From Allodiplogaster sudhausi (taxonomy: Eukaryota; Nematoda; Chromadorea; Rhabditida; Diplogasteridae), in the NCBI GenBank assembly GCA_945643635.1, contig CALZFC010000006.1:359501-423500 (forward strand): a stretch of 64,000 bases of DNA. The letters are read 5' to 3'. Within the stretch, counting starts at the first letter, position 1, and every line of letters starts with the position of its first letter. Shown one piece after another: positions 1 through 11,857 of this stretch. Under the pieces are notes generated by a model. The model was given only the letters and a program-made list of their open reading frames with translations, ran no database searches and was not told the DNA's origin. Made by a program: the position numbers and the translations under genes.

Positions 1-149
1 GAGTGAAACATGAACAAAGAACTCACCAAATGTACGACACCGTATCTATAGAGAAAGGGCCGTTCAGAAATCTTAGTTACTATCTGTCACGAAGTATGCC
101 CAAATGAACTCATACCGTAGCTAATGCTTTTCTATTTCACGGTCACAAA

Positions 150-276
150 AGTGGACCGATGCTGCTGTTCGGAACGCTGTGAGTCAAGAGAGTCGCGGCG
201 AGAGCCACGAAGAGCTCCATGCGCGCGAGCACTGCCGCTTCCCGAGCGAGAACGGCACCGTGCGGGCGACGGCGTC
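150..276 (-). pseudogene. Cytochrome P450 haem-binding exon fragment, frameshifted
   Basis: Read on the minus strand, an acceptor-like CCTCCAG is followed by a frame giving DAVARTVPFSLGKRQC, the haem-cysteine loop of P450s (F-x-x-G-x-R-x-C). The sequence then continues in another frame as LARMELFVALAATLL, the helix that normally follows a Gly-Glu after the cysteine. The few bases that should encode that link are missing, so the frame breaks at the active site. Family knowledge: the cysteine is the axial haem ligand and the following helix is typically LAR-MELF in CYP2-like enzymes. No other P450 exon was found before the window edge, so this is either a dead fragment or the tail of a broken gene. 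Confidence 0.6.
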
Positions 277-339
277 CTGGAGGGAAATGGAAAACTCACT
301 TTTGAATTCGCGCCCTTTTGCCGGAAATGAGGGCGAGAC

Positions 340-640
340 AGGACATTTGATTTAGAAAGACACGAATACGACGGTCAAGAAAATTTAAATATCTTGATTT
401 TCGTGCTCCTTTAAAAGAGCCGAGAGGAGATTTGGAAAGCCTTTCTTGGACTATTAACAATCATCAACTCGACATTGAAACAAAATTAAGAACTGGCGAA
501 TAGTTACTCCAGTCATGAAAATTGAACTGTTAAGATTGAAATATTATGCTGCCATGTGCTCACGCCCGCCGATCACTAATGATTTGACTCGTCTAAGTAT
601 ATAGAACTGTGCACGCAAGCAAGCCACAGGGATACTTGCG
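340..640 (+). repeat. Dispersed repeat, copy related to 6890-7150
   Basis: The stretch beginning near the motif GATTTAGAAAGACACGAATA matches the region starting near 6905 in the same orientation. It ends with a segment resembling the reverse complement of the conserved element tail (GCCGTTCTATATAGTTGGAC) seen at about 2350, 5257 and 6755. The rest of 300-1140 is AT-rich and shows no convincing gene. Confidence 0.5.
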
Positions 641-1144
641 ACAAACAATATCAGACATGTACTATGTTACATCTTTCCTTATGTTAGTCGTACAGCAGTA
701 ATTTAATGTCCCATTTGTATTGTAATTTAATTGTTCTGAGAGAAAATATTGTACTTTGTTTGGAAGTTTAATTGTACTAAGAGAAAATACTGCACTTTCT
801 CTTTCTTATACTATATTTAAATTTTTTTTTAAATTATATCAATTGTAAGTGAAAATATGTAGAAAATAAATAAAAGAAAAAGAATATTATAACAAAAAAA
901 ACTACTTAAAGAGTATAGGTAAATTAGCAGAATTTCAAAAGTTAAAAATAATTTACTATAAATGTTACAATTCTACAATACACACAAGTAGATAATTAGA
1001 GCGTTGCCGACAAAGCTCTAAGTATCTATTTCTTGTTTATTCTATTATTATGGCACTAAAAGAGAAGTTTTCTATAACAACGGTGCACTGTTTCCATCTC
1101 TAATTTCGATATTTTTTTGTTATATTACAGCAGTTGTCTTGGTT

Positions 1145-1215
1145 AATGAATAATATTGAATCATATTTTTTGCTTAAAACTATGGAGCAAAAAATATGAT
1201 TCAATATTATTCATT
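1145..1215. repeat. Perfect 30-bp inverted repeat with 11-nt loop
   Basis: Bases 1145-1174 and 1186-1215 are exact reverse complements with an 11-nt loop (1175-1185). Outside the stem, TTACAGCA on the left pairs again with TGCTGTAA on the right after a mismatched bulge, so the fold can extend. The sequence is AT-rich. It could be a small-RNA hairpin precursor or a short foldback insertion; no coding frame crosses it convincingly. Confidence 0.85.
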
Positions 1216-1478
1216 TATAGTTGTTATGCTGTAACAGATTCCATGTATTTGAGCTCAGGATTGATCATGAACGTACAGGGAGAGTGGATTTATTATGAGA
1301 ACACTCGAAGCTGTTTTACGCTATGCCAGCAAAACAGCAAGTCTGCCTTTTGTTTACAATGGAGTTGCACTCGCTAAAACCACCGGTGAGAAATCGGCTG
1401 GCTTCAGTCAACTTTATGTTCAATGATAAGTAGGCCAAAATATCTAATTAGAGTGTATAGAAGAATAGCAGGAGAGAC

Positions 1479-1517
<39 letters not shown>

Positions 1518-1672
1518 TAGAGATAGGGGGTTGGTGGTTGTCAAGCACCATGGCTGATTTAAAATAAAAAGATTTTATCACATTAAAATAAATACAATGA
1601 TCGGCATGCCATGTCATCTAGTTCCTCCCTTTTTTCGTCTCGCACTCTTCTTTCTTACATCTCTTTTGTCTC

Positions 1673-1719
<47 letters not shown>

Positions 1720-1819
1720 CTCTCTCTCTCTCTTCCCGTTTTCTCATCATGTCTATCTCTATCAAGTCCTCTTCATATACAGCACACTAAAGGCATTCAG
1801 CATGGGCTCTATTAGAAAT

Positions 1820-2460
1820 ATTTGTATGTGAGGGGAGTGAAGATACGCTGAAGTTCTAAAATATATGGAAAAGTGAGTGAGGTATTTGTATGAGGAAAAG
1901 TATTTGAGGGGAGTGAAGAAGATATTTATACAACGGAGACATCTCCGCACAATAATTGTGTTTAATCCGATCTTCGAGAAACCGCACGAGTTGCCGGCCA
2001 GAGAGATATCTTCTGGAGGATGTCAAGACATTCAATAAGGTTCTTTTATCTTCCTTAATGTTCATATTCTGTTCAAAATTTTTTTTACGTTCATATAATT
2101 TCTTATATTTTAAAGCTGATAATTGTTTTCTAACATTTTTTAATTATTAGTTTATTTTATTTTTTTATATATTTTTTCTCTTACAATTAGTACAATTAAA
2201 TTATAATATAGAATTTTAATTAATAAAATATATTTTATCTTAGTATACATAAATTATTATTTAACTAAACAATTAAATTGCTATACAATCAAGAGGTATA
2301 TTCATGTCGAAAGGTTTGCCGCAAGTATCCCAGTGGTTTTGCTGTGTGCGCCGTTCTATATAGTTGGACGAGCCATATTAGAAACGATTCCTGCGCTTGG
2401 CGAATAGTAAGCATCTCCATCTCTTGCGATTGTACTAGTATTATTTTACAATTCTCTATT
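1820..2460 (+). repeat. Dispersed repeat R1, copy a
   Basis: This contains a block starting GATCTTCGAGAAACCGCACG, an AT-rich middle, and a conserved tail with GTGCGCCGTTCTATATAGTT. The same order occurs at 4860-5290 (copy b) and, shortened, at 6410-6790 (copy c). An inverted copy occupies 2480-3040 (copy d). Copies differ by point changes and indels. No transposase is present, so a non-autonomous element is likely, but its ends were not defined. Confidence 0.65.
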
Positions 2461-2479
2461 ATAATTTAATTATACTAAT

Positions 2480-2693
2480 TGTAAGATTAATTATCAGCTC
2501 AAAAATATAGGAAATCATATGAATGTAAAAAAAATTTTGAACAGAATATAAATATTAAGGAAGATAAAAGACCTTATTCAATGTCTTGCCATCATCTAGA
2601 AGAAATCTCTCCGGCCGGAAACTCGTGCGGCCCCTCGAAGATCGTCCTCGCTTCCATTATCCTGTCCTCCCCCCAGTGTATCGACATGTCGGC

Positions 2694-2750
<57 letters not shown>

Positions 2751-3040
2751 GCTCACTCTGTTTAACCACGCCTACTCAGCAAGACAGATACTTTGCCATT
2801 GGTTTAAAAGGAACGGTTTGGTGAGGTACGGCTATCAAATAAAGGATCCAATATAAGGTTTTGGGACAAGACAAGGACAGGATAAAGGAAAAGCTTGGAA
2901 AGGAACTGTACGGTTAGTGCTACCCGTATACAATTATTGTGCAGAGATGTCTCCGTTGACATACGAACCGGCCGGGATCTTCACTCGCTACTAGAGCCCT
3001 TACTGAATGCCTTTGATGTGCTGTATATGAAGAGGACTTA
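2480..3040 (-). repeat. Dispersed repeat R1, copy d (inverted)
   Basis: Reverse complement of the first half of copy a, including the GAAGATAAAAGA and CTCGTGCGG blocks and the 3' motif ACTGAATGCCTTTGATGTGC. A (CT)n tract at 2697-2752 lies inside it. Confidence 0.6.
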
Positions 3041-3394
3041 ATTGAGAAATACATGAAGAGAAAACGGGAAGAGAAAGAGAGAGAAGGGAGCGACAGGTAG
3101 GCAAGAGAGATGAAAGAGAGAAGAGAAAATAGATCTCTGTTAACATGACACGTATTATAGTATTTAATTCACTGTGATTAATTATATATATATTTCAAGC
3201 CCTTTTGTTTCTCTCTTTCCCTCTCAGTCCCTCTATCTTTCTCTCTCTTTCACTCTATCCCTCTCCTCCTCCCTCCACTTCTCTCTTCCTCCCCCTCTTC
3301 CTGTATGATGTTAATGCTGATGATGTTCGCTCTCCGCTGCACCTCGTGGATGGCCGTGGTGTCAAACTGGGAAAGACGACCTACCTCCGACTGG

Positions 3395-3902
3395 ATCTCC
3401 GACAGAAAGAGAGAGAGAGAGAGAGAGAGATAGGAAGCGAGAGAGAGAGAGGGAGAGAAAGAAAGAGAAAACGAGAGAGACAAAGAGAGAAAGAGAGAGA
3501 AAGCGAGAGAGGGAGAGAGAGAGAGAAGTGCATTGTCAATTAGCTCCTATTGGCTGACACATGGGCTAGAGAGCACATTTGGTTCAAAGAGATCTGTCTG
3601 CAATTGGTTGGGAAAATTCGGATAGATTTCAATTGAGAGTGATATTTATAAATTTCATCATTATTATAATTACTTAAAATTAAATACTAATTAATTAATT
3701 TAAAAAATAGATAATATAAGAAAAACAATTTTTTTTTTTTTAAATGAAAGAAGACAATTAGCTAATTAATTAAAAGGTCGCTGACGGTCTCGAAGTCGGT
3801 AAGAATGACCACTGGATAGGGCATGACGAGCGTGAAGATGCTGCCTCTCTTTCTCTCTGTTTCTCTCTCTCTCACTCTCTCTCTCTCTCACTCTCTCTCA
3901 TT

Positions 3903-3942
<40 letters not shown>

Positions 3943-3961
3943 CGCTCTCTCACTCACTCTT

Positions 3962-4017
<56 letters not shown>

Positions 4018-4576
4018 CTCTCTTACCCCTTGCTTTTTCCGTCTCCCTCATTTTCTCTTTGCTGGAGACGTTATTATTCCTCACCATCAATTCACTCTAA
4101 TTACATATATATTTTGGCCTACTTATCATTGAATATAAATATGTAGTTGACTGAAGACCGGCTTTGCAGCCAGCCGATTTCTCACCGGTGGTTTTAGCGA
4201 GTGTAACTCCATTGTTAGCAAAAGGCAGACTTGCTATTTTGCTGCTCGACTGTTCCCATAACAAATACACTCTCCTGACAATGAGCTCAATTTATTTATT
4301 GTCTAAATGATCGTCAACGAAAACGTGTGGAAAGAACGCTCTCTCTCTCTCTCTCTGTCTCCCTCTCTTTCTCTCTCTCCCCCTTTCTCTCCCTCCCCCT
4401 TATCTCCCTCTCTCTCCCTCTCTTTCTCTCCCTCCCCCTTTCTCTCCCTCCCCCCCCTCTCTCCCTCTTTCCTTCTCCCTCTCTTTCTCAACTTCTCTCT
4501 CTCTCTCTCTTTTTCTCCCTCTCTCTCTCCCTCTCTTTCTCAACTTCTCTCTCTCTCTGTCTCTCTCACTCTATCT
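3395..4576. repeat. Homopurine and homopyrimidine tracts
   Basis: (GA)n at about 3405-3530, and (CT)n at about 3840-4020 and 4339-4576, with interruptions. These create open frames rich in Ser/Leu or Arg/Glu that were not accepted as genes. Confidence 0.8.
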
Positions 4577-4700
4577 CTTTCCTCGATTTCTTTAAATTCT
4601 GTCTCTTCCTTTCGTACATAAAATAAAATAAAATACATATAATGCGTACAAAATCCTAGATTCCTTTGTTGGAGGATATTTATTAAAATAAAATAATAAA

Positions 4701-4752
4701 AAAAGCAGCCTCGAGCTGGAGCTTCAGGTTCTCCTTGAAGATGGTTGGGAAG
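4701..4752 (-). pseudogene. 52-bp copy of ATP synthase b exon 7 end
   Basis: This stretch matches 38228-38279 (end of exon 7 of the ATP synthase b gene in this window) at all but three positions, in the same orientation. Two of the three changes are synonymous in the exon's frame and one would change Glu to Lys. The similarity stops at both ends, leaving an isolated coding scrap 33 kb from its source. Confidence 0.75.
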
Positions 4753-4859
4753 AAAATCGAAACTGAAATGCTGGAGTTGCTGGTCTAATATAATCTAATA
4801 CGTTATATTGCTAAACCAGATATTGCCTATGTTGCTAACGACAATGATGCATCATGATG

Positions 4860-5290
4860 TACCTACATACAATTTCCGATCATTGAGAAACCGCACGAGT
4901 TGCCGGCCAGAGAGATATCTTCTGGAGGATGTCAAGCCATTGAATAAGGTTCTTTTATCTTCCTTAATGTTTATATTCTGTTAAAAAATTTTTTACGTTC
5001 ATATAATTTCTTATATTTTCAAGCTGATAGTTGTTTTCTAACATTCTTTAATTATTAGTTTATTTTTTTTATTTATATATTTTTTCTCTTACAATTAGTA
5101 CAATTAAATTATAATATAGAATTTTAAATAATAAAATATATTTTATCTTAGTATACATAAATTATTATTTAACTAAACAATTAAATTGCTATACAATCAA
5201 GTATACATGTAGAAAAGGTTTGCCGCAATTATCCCCGTGGGTTTGTTGTGTGCGCCGTTCTATATAGTTGGACGAGCCAAATTAGAAACG
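4860..5290 (+). repeat. Dispersed repeat R1, copy b
   Basis: Matches 1969-2395 in order: the GAGAAACCGCACGAGTTGCC block, TATCTTCCTTAATGTTTATATT, the AT-rich middle with TTAGTATACATAAATTATTA, and the tail ending GACGAGCCAAATTAGAAACG. It abuts the duplicated acidic exon at 5296. Confidence 0.65.
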
Positions 5291-5295
5291 CTGAC

Positions 5296-5532
5296 CTGAA
5301 AAAGTTCGTCCTCCTCGTTTTGTTGTTCCATGGCTTCTCCCTCTTCTGCGGTCGCTTCCTCTCTTTCTTCGCCATCTCCATTCTCGCTCTCAAATTGGTT
5401 CCTTATTGATTAGATGGCTTGCATCTCTTGATTATTATAAATTTTTTTTTATTAAAATGCAAAAATTTCGGTGATCTTGCCTCTTTTCCGCACTTTAGCA
5501 ATTGAGAACAAGAAGACTGATTGTGAGACGAC

Positions 5533-5577
<45 letters not shown>

Positions 5578-5619
5578 CTCTAGTCGTCTCAGTCTTCTCA
5601 GCTCTCTCTCAGTCGTCTC

Positions 5620-5680
<61 letters not shown>

Positions 5681-5792
5681 CTCTCTCTCCCTCCCCATAT
5701 GCGTTTTCTCCTCTTCAACTAACCACTCTCCGCTTCTTCTTCTCACCATCAGTGCCAGCACTCGGCTGGTTGGAGTACGGCCTCTTGGAGGC
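5296..5792 (-). pseudogene. Inverted copy of two exons of the 25.8-30.1 kb gene
   Basis: Two exon-like blocks with flanking introns match the 26.1-27.6 kb region in reverse orientation. Exon 5724-5792 encodes 23 residues, starting ASKRPYSNQ and ending in the basic run KKKRRV, against AGKRQLSKQ...KKKRRV at 26105-26167. Exon 5296-5401 encodes NQFESENGDG...EEDELFQ against NQFDESIESEDG...EEDELHQ at 27459-27576. Both keep their frames, the length differences are whole codons, and splice sites are intact (the donor at 5295 is a consensus GT where the 27.5 kb copy has lost it). The exons between them are missing. It is either a fragment of a second gene copy or a recently duplicated pseudogene. Confidence 0.55.
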
Positions 5793-6409
5793 CTAAAAAT
5801 GATGAATAAGTTAACCATCACACCTTTCCATTGTGGACCATGTCTGAAGTTCATGAACAGTTTCAGTATATGATAGATAGACGTCACATTTAAAATTGTC
5901 ATTCTTTTTGCCGTTGTTATTTGTTTTAATAGCTGATTGTGACACTTACACTGAGCTGCCTCAACTGGAGAGCGGATTTTCTTGATTTTGTTTTGTTTTT
6001 ATGCTAGGCATCATGCATCTTTCATTAAATCTAATTCATCATGAAAAAGCTGTTGGAGCCTCTAATGTTTCCAGCCTTATAAAAAGAAAATTAAATTATT
6101 TATTAAGCAAGATATAACGGTTGCTCTGCATTCTTCTTAGCGTTCTCCTACTCTTGCTGGGTGCGAGGAGCAGCCGCTCTTCTCTGCACTCTTCCTTCCA
6201 CTGTGCCTCTTCTTCTCGCTCTCGTCCCTTAAGTAAGTCTACTTTTTTTCTTCTTATTTCACTAAATCTCGGATGATATTGAAGTTATTTTTTATGTTTT
6301 CCTTTTTAAACGGTGAAACAGAGAAAAAGAAACAGAATATACCATTGAAAAGAAATTTTTTTAATCACCTCCTTCTCTCTCTCTCTCTCTCTCTTTTTCT
6401 TCTCGTTTT

Positions 6410-7150
6410 TCTTCATGCCTATCAAGTCCTCTTCATATACAGCACACCAAAGGCATTCAGTATGGGCTCTGTTAGAATCTGGGCTTTGTATGTGAGGGGA
6501 GTGAAGATACTTATGTCAACAGAGACATCTCTGCACAATAATTGCGTGTGATCCGATCTTTGAGAAACCGCACGAGTTGCCAGCCGGAGAGTTATCTTCT
6601 GGAGGATGGCAAGACATTGAATACGGTCTTTTATCTTCCTTAATGTTTATATTCTGTTCAAAAATTTTAACTTTCAGGTAATTTCTTATATTTTCAAGCT
6701 GATAATTGTTTTCTAACATTCTTTCCACAATCCCGGTGGTTTTGCTGTGTGCGCCGTTCTATATAGTTATACGAGCCAAATTAAAAACTATTCCCACCTC
6801 TCCACCTCTGCGCGCGTCCAATTCTGCAAAAAAATGTGTATATGTATGTATGTGTATGTGTTTTTTTAAAACATTTTTCCCGCAGTCTAGAGGGCATGTG
6901 GATTTAGAATGACAAGAATACGATGGTCAGGGAAATTCAATGAGCAGTTTTCCTTTTAAAGGTTCCGGGATATATAAAACAAATATCACAAAAGAGACGG
7001 AATAAAATAATATTGCAAAAAATACATTACAACTAATGCCATTAGACATTGAACTATTATGTCTCAATGATTGTGGGTGGTGAAATCATTAGGCATTCCA
7101 TGGCTCGTCTAACTATACAGAAGAACAGCGTGCGCATGCAACTTGTGGCT
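6410..7150 (+). repeat. Dispersed repeat R1, copy c, plus repeat tail
   Basis: 6436-6480 matches 1768-1815 (AGCACACCAAAGGCATTCAG). 6550-6790 matches 1969-2395 with the AT-rich middle deleted. 6890-7150 matches 340-640. The remainder to about 7280 is AT-rich without a gene. Confidence 0.6.
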
Positions 7151-7279
7151 CGAGCATTTTCTGGCGTTACAATATGACGTCATAAATCGTTAATAAAATA
7201 CAAGAATAATACAAAAATGAGAACAATTTAATTGAAAAGTAAGTTTTTTTTCCCACTCTCAAAGCCGCTACTGCCCGCT

Positions 7280-8590
7280 CAGAGAGATTGAAACAAATAC
7301 ATATAATTGTAAAAGATATAAAAAAAATTCTCAGAGGTGTACGTTACAACCCTGGGAGCAGGGCGAGCGGCCGCCACAGCCTTGTTGCGCACCAGACCAG
7401 GCGACGAAAGAGAGAGTTGCAGAAAGAGAGAGCGAGAGAGAGAGAGAGACAGCAAGAGAGTGTTTTTCCTCACGTTGTCGTTTTTGATCGCTAATGGTAA
7501 GGCATTAAAGCCTCTACTGCGTCCAGAAGTGTGATATCGGTGACATTGTTCTTTGATGGAGCATGGTGGTTTTTCTCCTCGTCATTCCTTGATTTGCTCG
7601 GGATTTCATTACTTGAATTGCTCTATATTGGGAATGGTTCACGACTGTAGCAGCAATGTCTGTCTCACTTAAAAAAAAGAGCAATGTGAAGCTTTTTTTC
7701 AACATCTCGTGCGCGGCCTATTTACATTGGTCGGATCGGCATGCTCCATATAAAAAATTTCGAACTTCTAAATTGTGACAAAATCTTAAGGTTACTTTCA
7801 CAAGATTCATACTGTTGTAATTCAACAAAGCATCTCTTGATCCACCACCTCTCATGTCCATCTAATATTTTTTCAACGTTCCTCCCTAGTCTTTTTTAAA
7901 TTATTTTCCTCTTTGATAAAAAAATTACCTAATTGAAAAGAAACTGAAGCTTAAATGCTGGAGTTGCTGTTTAAACAAATATAATTAGCTACTATTTTGG
8001 CCTACTTCGAAGTGAAAGTAAAGCAAGCAAAATTCTCAGTTATTCAACTGAAGACCGACTGGAGAGTCAGCCGATCTCTCACCGGCGGTTTTGGCAACAG
8101 TTGGAAATAGGCAAACTTGCATCTTTGATAGCTACTTCTTCACATTCTGCTTTGTTTCAAACGACGTTACCGTAGTCAATCAAGTACCGACTGGACTCGT
8201 CCAAATATTTAGAAACACTCTAATAATCAGCTGATGTACGCGGAATGTTCGCGCAGACTTGTTCTTTGCAAGTCGTATATTACATATCATGTATAAGTGA
8301 AGTGGCTATTTCCTATCAGCAGTAACGTCAGTCTCCGTCAACCGCGTAAATCTGAGCTGTTTTCCTTGTCGAACGAGCCTTACCTTTTTGTATCCACATT
8401 GTTTAGTATCCTCCACTTGATACTTATAGAAATTTCAGCACTTCTAAATAGTGACAGATTCTTCGTGTTATTTTCCCACAGGTTTAACATATAAATTGCA
8501 TTTCTCGTCCACTGCTTAAAAATGAAATCACTATTTATTATCACCCGTGATCGACAATTACAAAAATAGGAAACATTGAAGAAGAGAGAG
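7280..8590. other. No supportable gene; repeat fragments
   Basis: A minus-strand stretch near 7345-7415 (residues SPGLVRNKAVAAARPAP) is GC-rich and exon-like, but no partner exon was found. 8000-8115 is a third, diverged copy of the outer palindrome arm of 1265-1460. A short block near 7935-7970 resembles 4755-4785. Nothing else stands out. Confidence 0.4.
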
Positions 8591-9376
8591 GAATCATGAA
8601 GGATGACGAGGGGCACGTCTCCACTTCCTATCCCTGCGCTTCGAAGGGCGCATCCCCTTGGCCTTCAAAATTCACTTATTCTCAATATATTTAGTTCTCT
8701 TTCTTTCTTTCTACCTCACTCACCGAATTTCGGGCTCTATTTCTTTCTCCCGCTTTCTCTTCCTTTTCATTCTCTCGCTCTCACTCACCAACGCCGCCTT
8801 CTCCAGCTTCTGCTCCGTGTCGTCCAGGTCGCGCTTGTCCAGAATGGTCTTCAGCCGTGCTATTAATCTAGGAAGAAAAGTGAAACCAGAGCTGAGCGAA
8901 ATTTGAACGAGCATAAATTAAAACTTAACGCATGTTATGTGCATGTTTACTATGGAAAATGGCTTGGTTCATTCACATTTACTCCCTTCCTATGCAGAGC
9001 TTGACGCATTTTTCAAACTGCGCCGACCATGAAAGCTCGCTAAAGTTTATGTCTCTGACACGAGAGAGTGAGCAAAAGTGAGAGAAGAAAACAGTCTAAA
9101 AAATTTCTACTCACTTTTGCCCTCTCACTTTTGCATACTATTTCCGCAATTTTAAATGTGACACAACTCTCAACCAAGAACAAGTGGAATTTGAAACAAG
9201 CTCGGCCTAGTAAATTTTTTCAAAGCAACTCAACTTGTTTAGCCTCGACAGCTAGTCGCTTTTAAATATATTTCTTTGTTTGTCCGTGCTAATTTTATAA
9301 ATTTTACTTGCTATTTCAGTAAGTGAACGAATTTATGTATATTTGAATGTAATGTTGAAGAAAGGTATTCCTGCAG

Positions 9377-10187
9377 AGATGACGTCAAGCCGGCGCCTGC
9401 CGCGGCCGCCCCGGCTGCGTCTGATTCCGCTCATGAAGGTCTTCGGCAAGAAGCTCCTTGGGAATGGTATGGTCTCTGCAAGTTCGATCAGGAGGGCAAA
9501 GCACGCAAGGTTTGTTATGGAAAGTCAGCATCAAAGCCCTTTAGTTGTGATTGAATATGCACAGATACCTATAATTACTTGATTGTTACAAAAACTATTA
9601 ATTAAGAGGGTTCTTCAGGTCGTCGGTTGTTTTGTCGTCCGTGACTACGGAACGGACGTGCGGGCAAAGATCGTCCTGCCGCACTTCTTCGACTCGAAGA
9701 AGTAAGTATTTTTTGCCGGATTTAATGCTAAATAATGCAATTTATTGACAGTTACTTTCTTCGCTGTTTTCGAATTATGTTTAGTGGTTATTTCATGAAT
9801 AATTTGCTGGGATAAATTCCATTTTGAAACAATTTGGTAGGAAAGATTGGTTTCTTTTTGTTTTCGAAATATGTAAAGAAACATTGTTATTTCTCTTGAC
9901 CAAGAAATGAACCTTTTGACAGGCCCATTGATTACGCGTGTGATCCTCCATCTAAAGGCCGCTACACAACTGCACGGTGCTTCGGGTTCGTTGTCACCAC
10001 TTCCAAATTTACTCACAATAAATCCATCTTTCGCTATTGTTTGGCTTGGATGCCCAACCCTTTTTGGCTTGGATGCCCAACCTTTCTTAATTGTGGTTCT
10101 TTGTGATATTTGACTGGCGGTGATGAGTGGATACTTCTGCTTGCAGCCTTCACGTGCTGTTTATGCACCCGCTGTTCTGGGATGTGG
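9377..10187 (+). CDS. Unrecognised four-exon chain inside the TIR element
   Basis: Four exon candidates connect in phase: 9377-9509, 9619-9701, 9923-9976 and 10147-10187. The joined frame reads ...APWEWYGLCKFDQEGKARK, VVGCFVVRDYGTDVRAKIV..., KPIDYACDPPSKGRYTTA and RLHVLFMHPLFWDV, starting after an Ala/Pro-rich lead. All donors are GT and acceptors AG, with good TTTCAG-type sites at most. No start codon or family was recognised. The intact phase suggests either a captured gene fragment or the element's own cargo gene. Confidence 0.45.
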
Positions 10188-10540
10188 GTGAGTGAGTGCT
10201 GGCGAGGCTGCTCTTCAGGTTCTAAAGAATCCTTTTCGAAATGGTCGAGTTCGTTTTTTAACTACAAAGGAAAGAAGAAAAGAACTAACATCTTTTAATT
10301 TGTTCCATAATTAAAGTTTAAACGAAACCAAAACAAAACAACATTACTGTATAGTATTTAAAGTTCTGTACAGTTGTATGCCTTGATGAAATACTTTGAG
10401 GCTTGACTCAGCGGAAGACCCTCGTCATCCAACGGAATCCAACGGACAACGGAATCCAACGGTCGGATTCCTTGCCTGGTTCACTTATGACTCTCCTCTG
10501 ATTCTCTCTCGTTCAACGCCATTCACTCCATTTCCTCCAG

Positions 10541-10860
10541 GAAAGAGTTCGGTGCAGAGGATGGCGTCATTCTTGTCGTCGTTGAGGGCCAATCAGAACC
10601 AGATTGGCCAGCGCCACGTGGAGTACGAGTTGACCAAGCAGGGAGTGCCTTCTCGGCCCATTCTTCGTCGCAGTCGGAGCTTCACACTAAGTTAGTTCTT
10701 CTCTCTCTTTTCTTTCTTTCTTCTCTTGCGCTCTCTATCTCTCTCTTTCTTCCAGAACCCATCTGGGCGAGCAGAAGCACCTGGTAGTGGATGGTGGCCG
10801 TGTCTCTGTCGTCTACTTCCGCTCTGGCTACGACCCCTCTCATTACCCTTCGGAAGCATT
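10541..10860 (+). pseudogene. Glutathione synthetase exon fragments, frameshifted
   Basis: Exon 10541-10690 contains DGVILVVVE in one frame and, after one extra base, NQNQIGQRHVEYELTKQG in the next; together they match the eukaryotic glutathione synthetase substrate-binding region. Exon 10756 to about 10854 reads HLVVDGGRVSVVYFRSGYDP, matching the conserved VVYFR-GY motif. The family enzyme joins gamma-glutamylcysteine and glycine in the cytosol. The two frame changes within exon 1, the missing donor after exon 2 and the absence of the ATP-grasp C-terminal part show a decayed fragment. It lies within the TIR element. Confidence 0.65.
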
Positions 10861-11857
10861 ATACTTTTCAAGAAATGAAAACTGTTTGTAGAAATTCGCT
10901 TCTTTTCGATATCCTAGTTTGTTCTTGAAAGAGGTATATACTCCTTCTTTATTAGGTTCGTGATTCGCTCTCTTTTCTTGCGAAAGGCTAGAGCGCTTCA
11001 GCCACTCCCAACTGCAACAACTAGTGCCCAATCCATCGCCAGAAGATCCTCTGAGATCCATCGCCATCCTCTGACAATGAGAAGTGCTGATCAGAGGATA
11101 GACCAAGATGACCGTAGACGGATTACAGTATTCACCGTTCGTTTACGGTAATGGGAACTACAAATGGATTATTCTTTGTTATTTTCTTACTTTGTTTTTT
11201 CTTCCTTTTATCTGGTAACAATGCGTTGTCTTTGTTCGAGTCTTCTCTGTGATGTAAGCGCCGGTGCTTTGTTTACCGGGGCAAGAATTCTTAGTTGTCG
11301 ACTCGCAGAATTGAACTTGTGATTTTGTACACTTATAGCCTTTGAATGCCTTATTAGCCTATTTTTTCCTTTTTTACTCCTTCCGCCTCCTTTCTCCATT
11401 TGAGTAGAGGCTATCTGCCTCTGTCATCCATGAGTTTCTCTTCGACTCTCTTTTTCTTCTCTTTTACACACAAGTCTACCTCCCCACATTCCATTTTTCT
11501 CTTTGTCCACTTTTATTGTTTTCAAAGTTAATATGCTTTTGGTGATAATAAAAGTGAATAAGTTGCTCATGTCTCTCAACACCAATCTCTCAATACCAAG
11601 TTTTATAAATATCCCGATTTGCGAGATAGTCAAAACCCTGCTCATCCTTTTCATGAAGTCGGCCGGGGCGCGTATTTGGGAACATTTCTTTTCTCACAGT
11701 AAAGCAAGAGCCGTGACAATTTTAGTATACTTCCAAATGTTGAGGCAAAATAAGAAATTCCCAAAAAGAGGAATACAAAATGTTCCCCTTTTGAAACACC
11801 CTAATACATTTCACTGAAATTTCACTCAGCTCAAAATAAAATGTTCATTAACTTTTG

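Larger units (their letters stand above)
1265..4280. repeat. Long imperfect palindrome with nested arms
   Basis: Outer arms: about 1265-1460 is the reverse complement of about 4080-4280 (shared motifs include CACCGGTGAGAAATCGGCTG and AGTAGGCCAAAATAT). Inner arms: about 1730-2160 pairs with about 2500-3090 (GCATTCAG near 1793 pairs with CTGAATGC near 3005; the GCACGAGTTGCCGG block near 1985 pairs with its reverse complement near 2618). The CT and GA tracts between the arms are also complementary. The right side has about 700 extra bases (3100-3830). A third copy of the outer-arm sequence is near 8000-8115. Confidence 0.7.
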
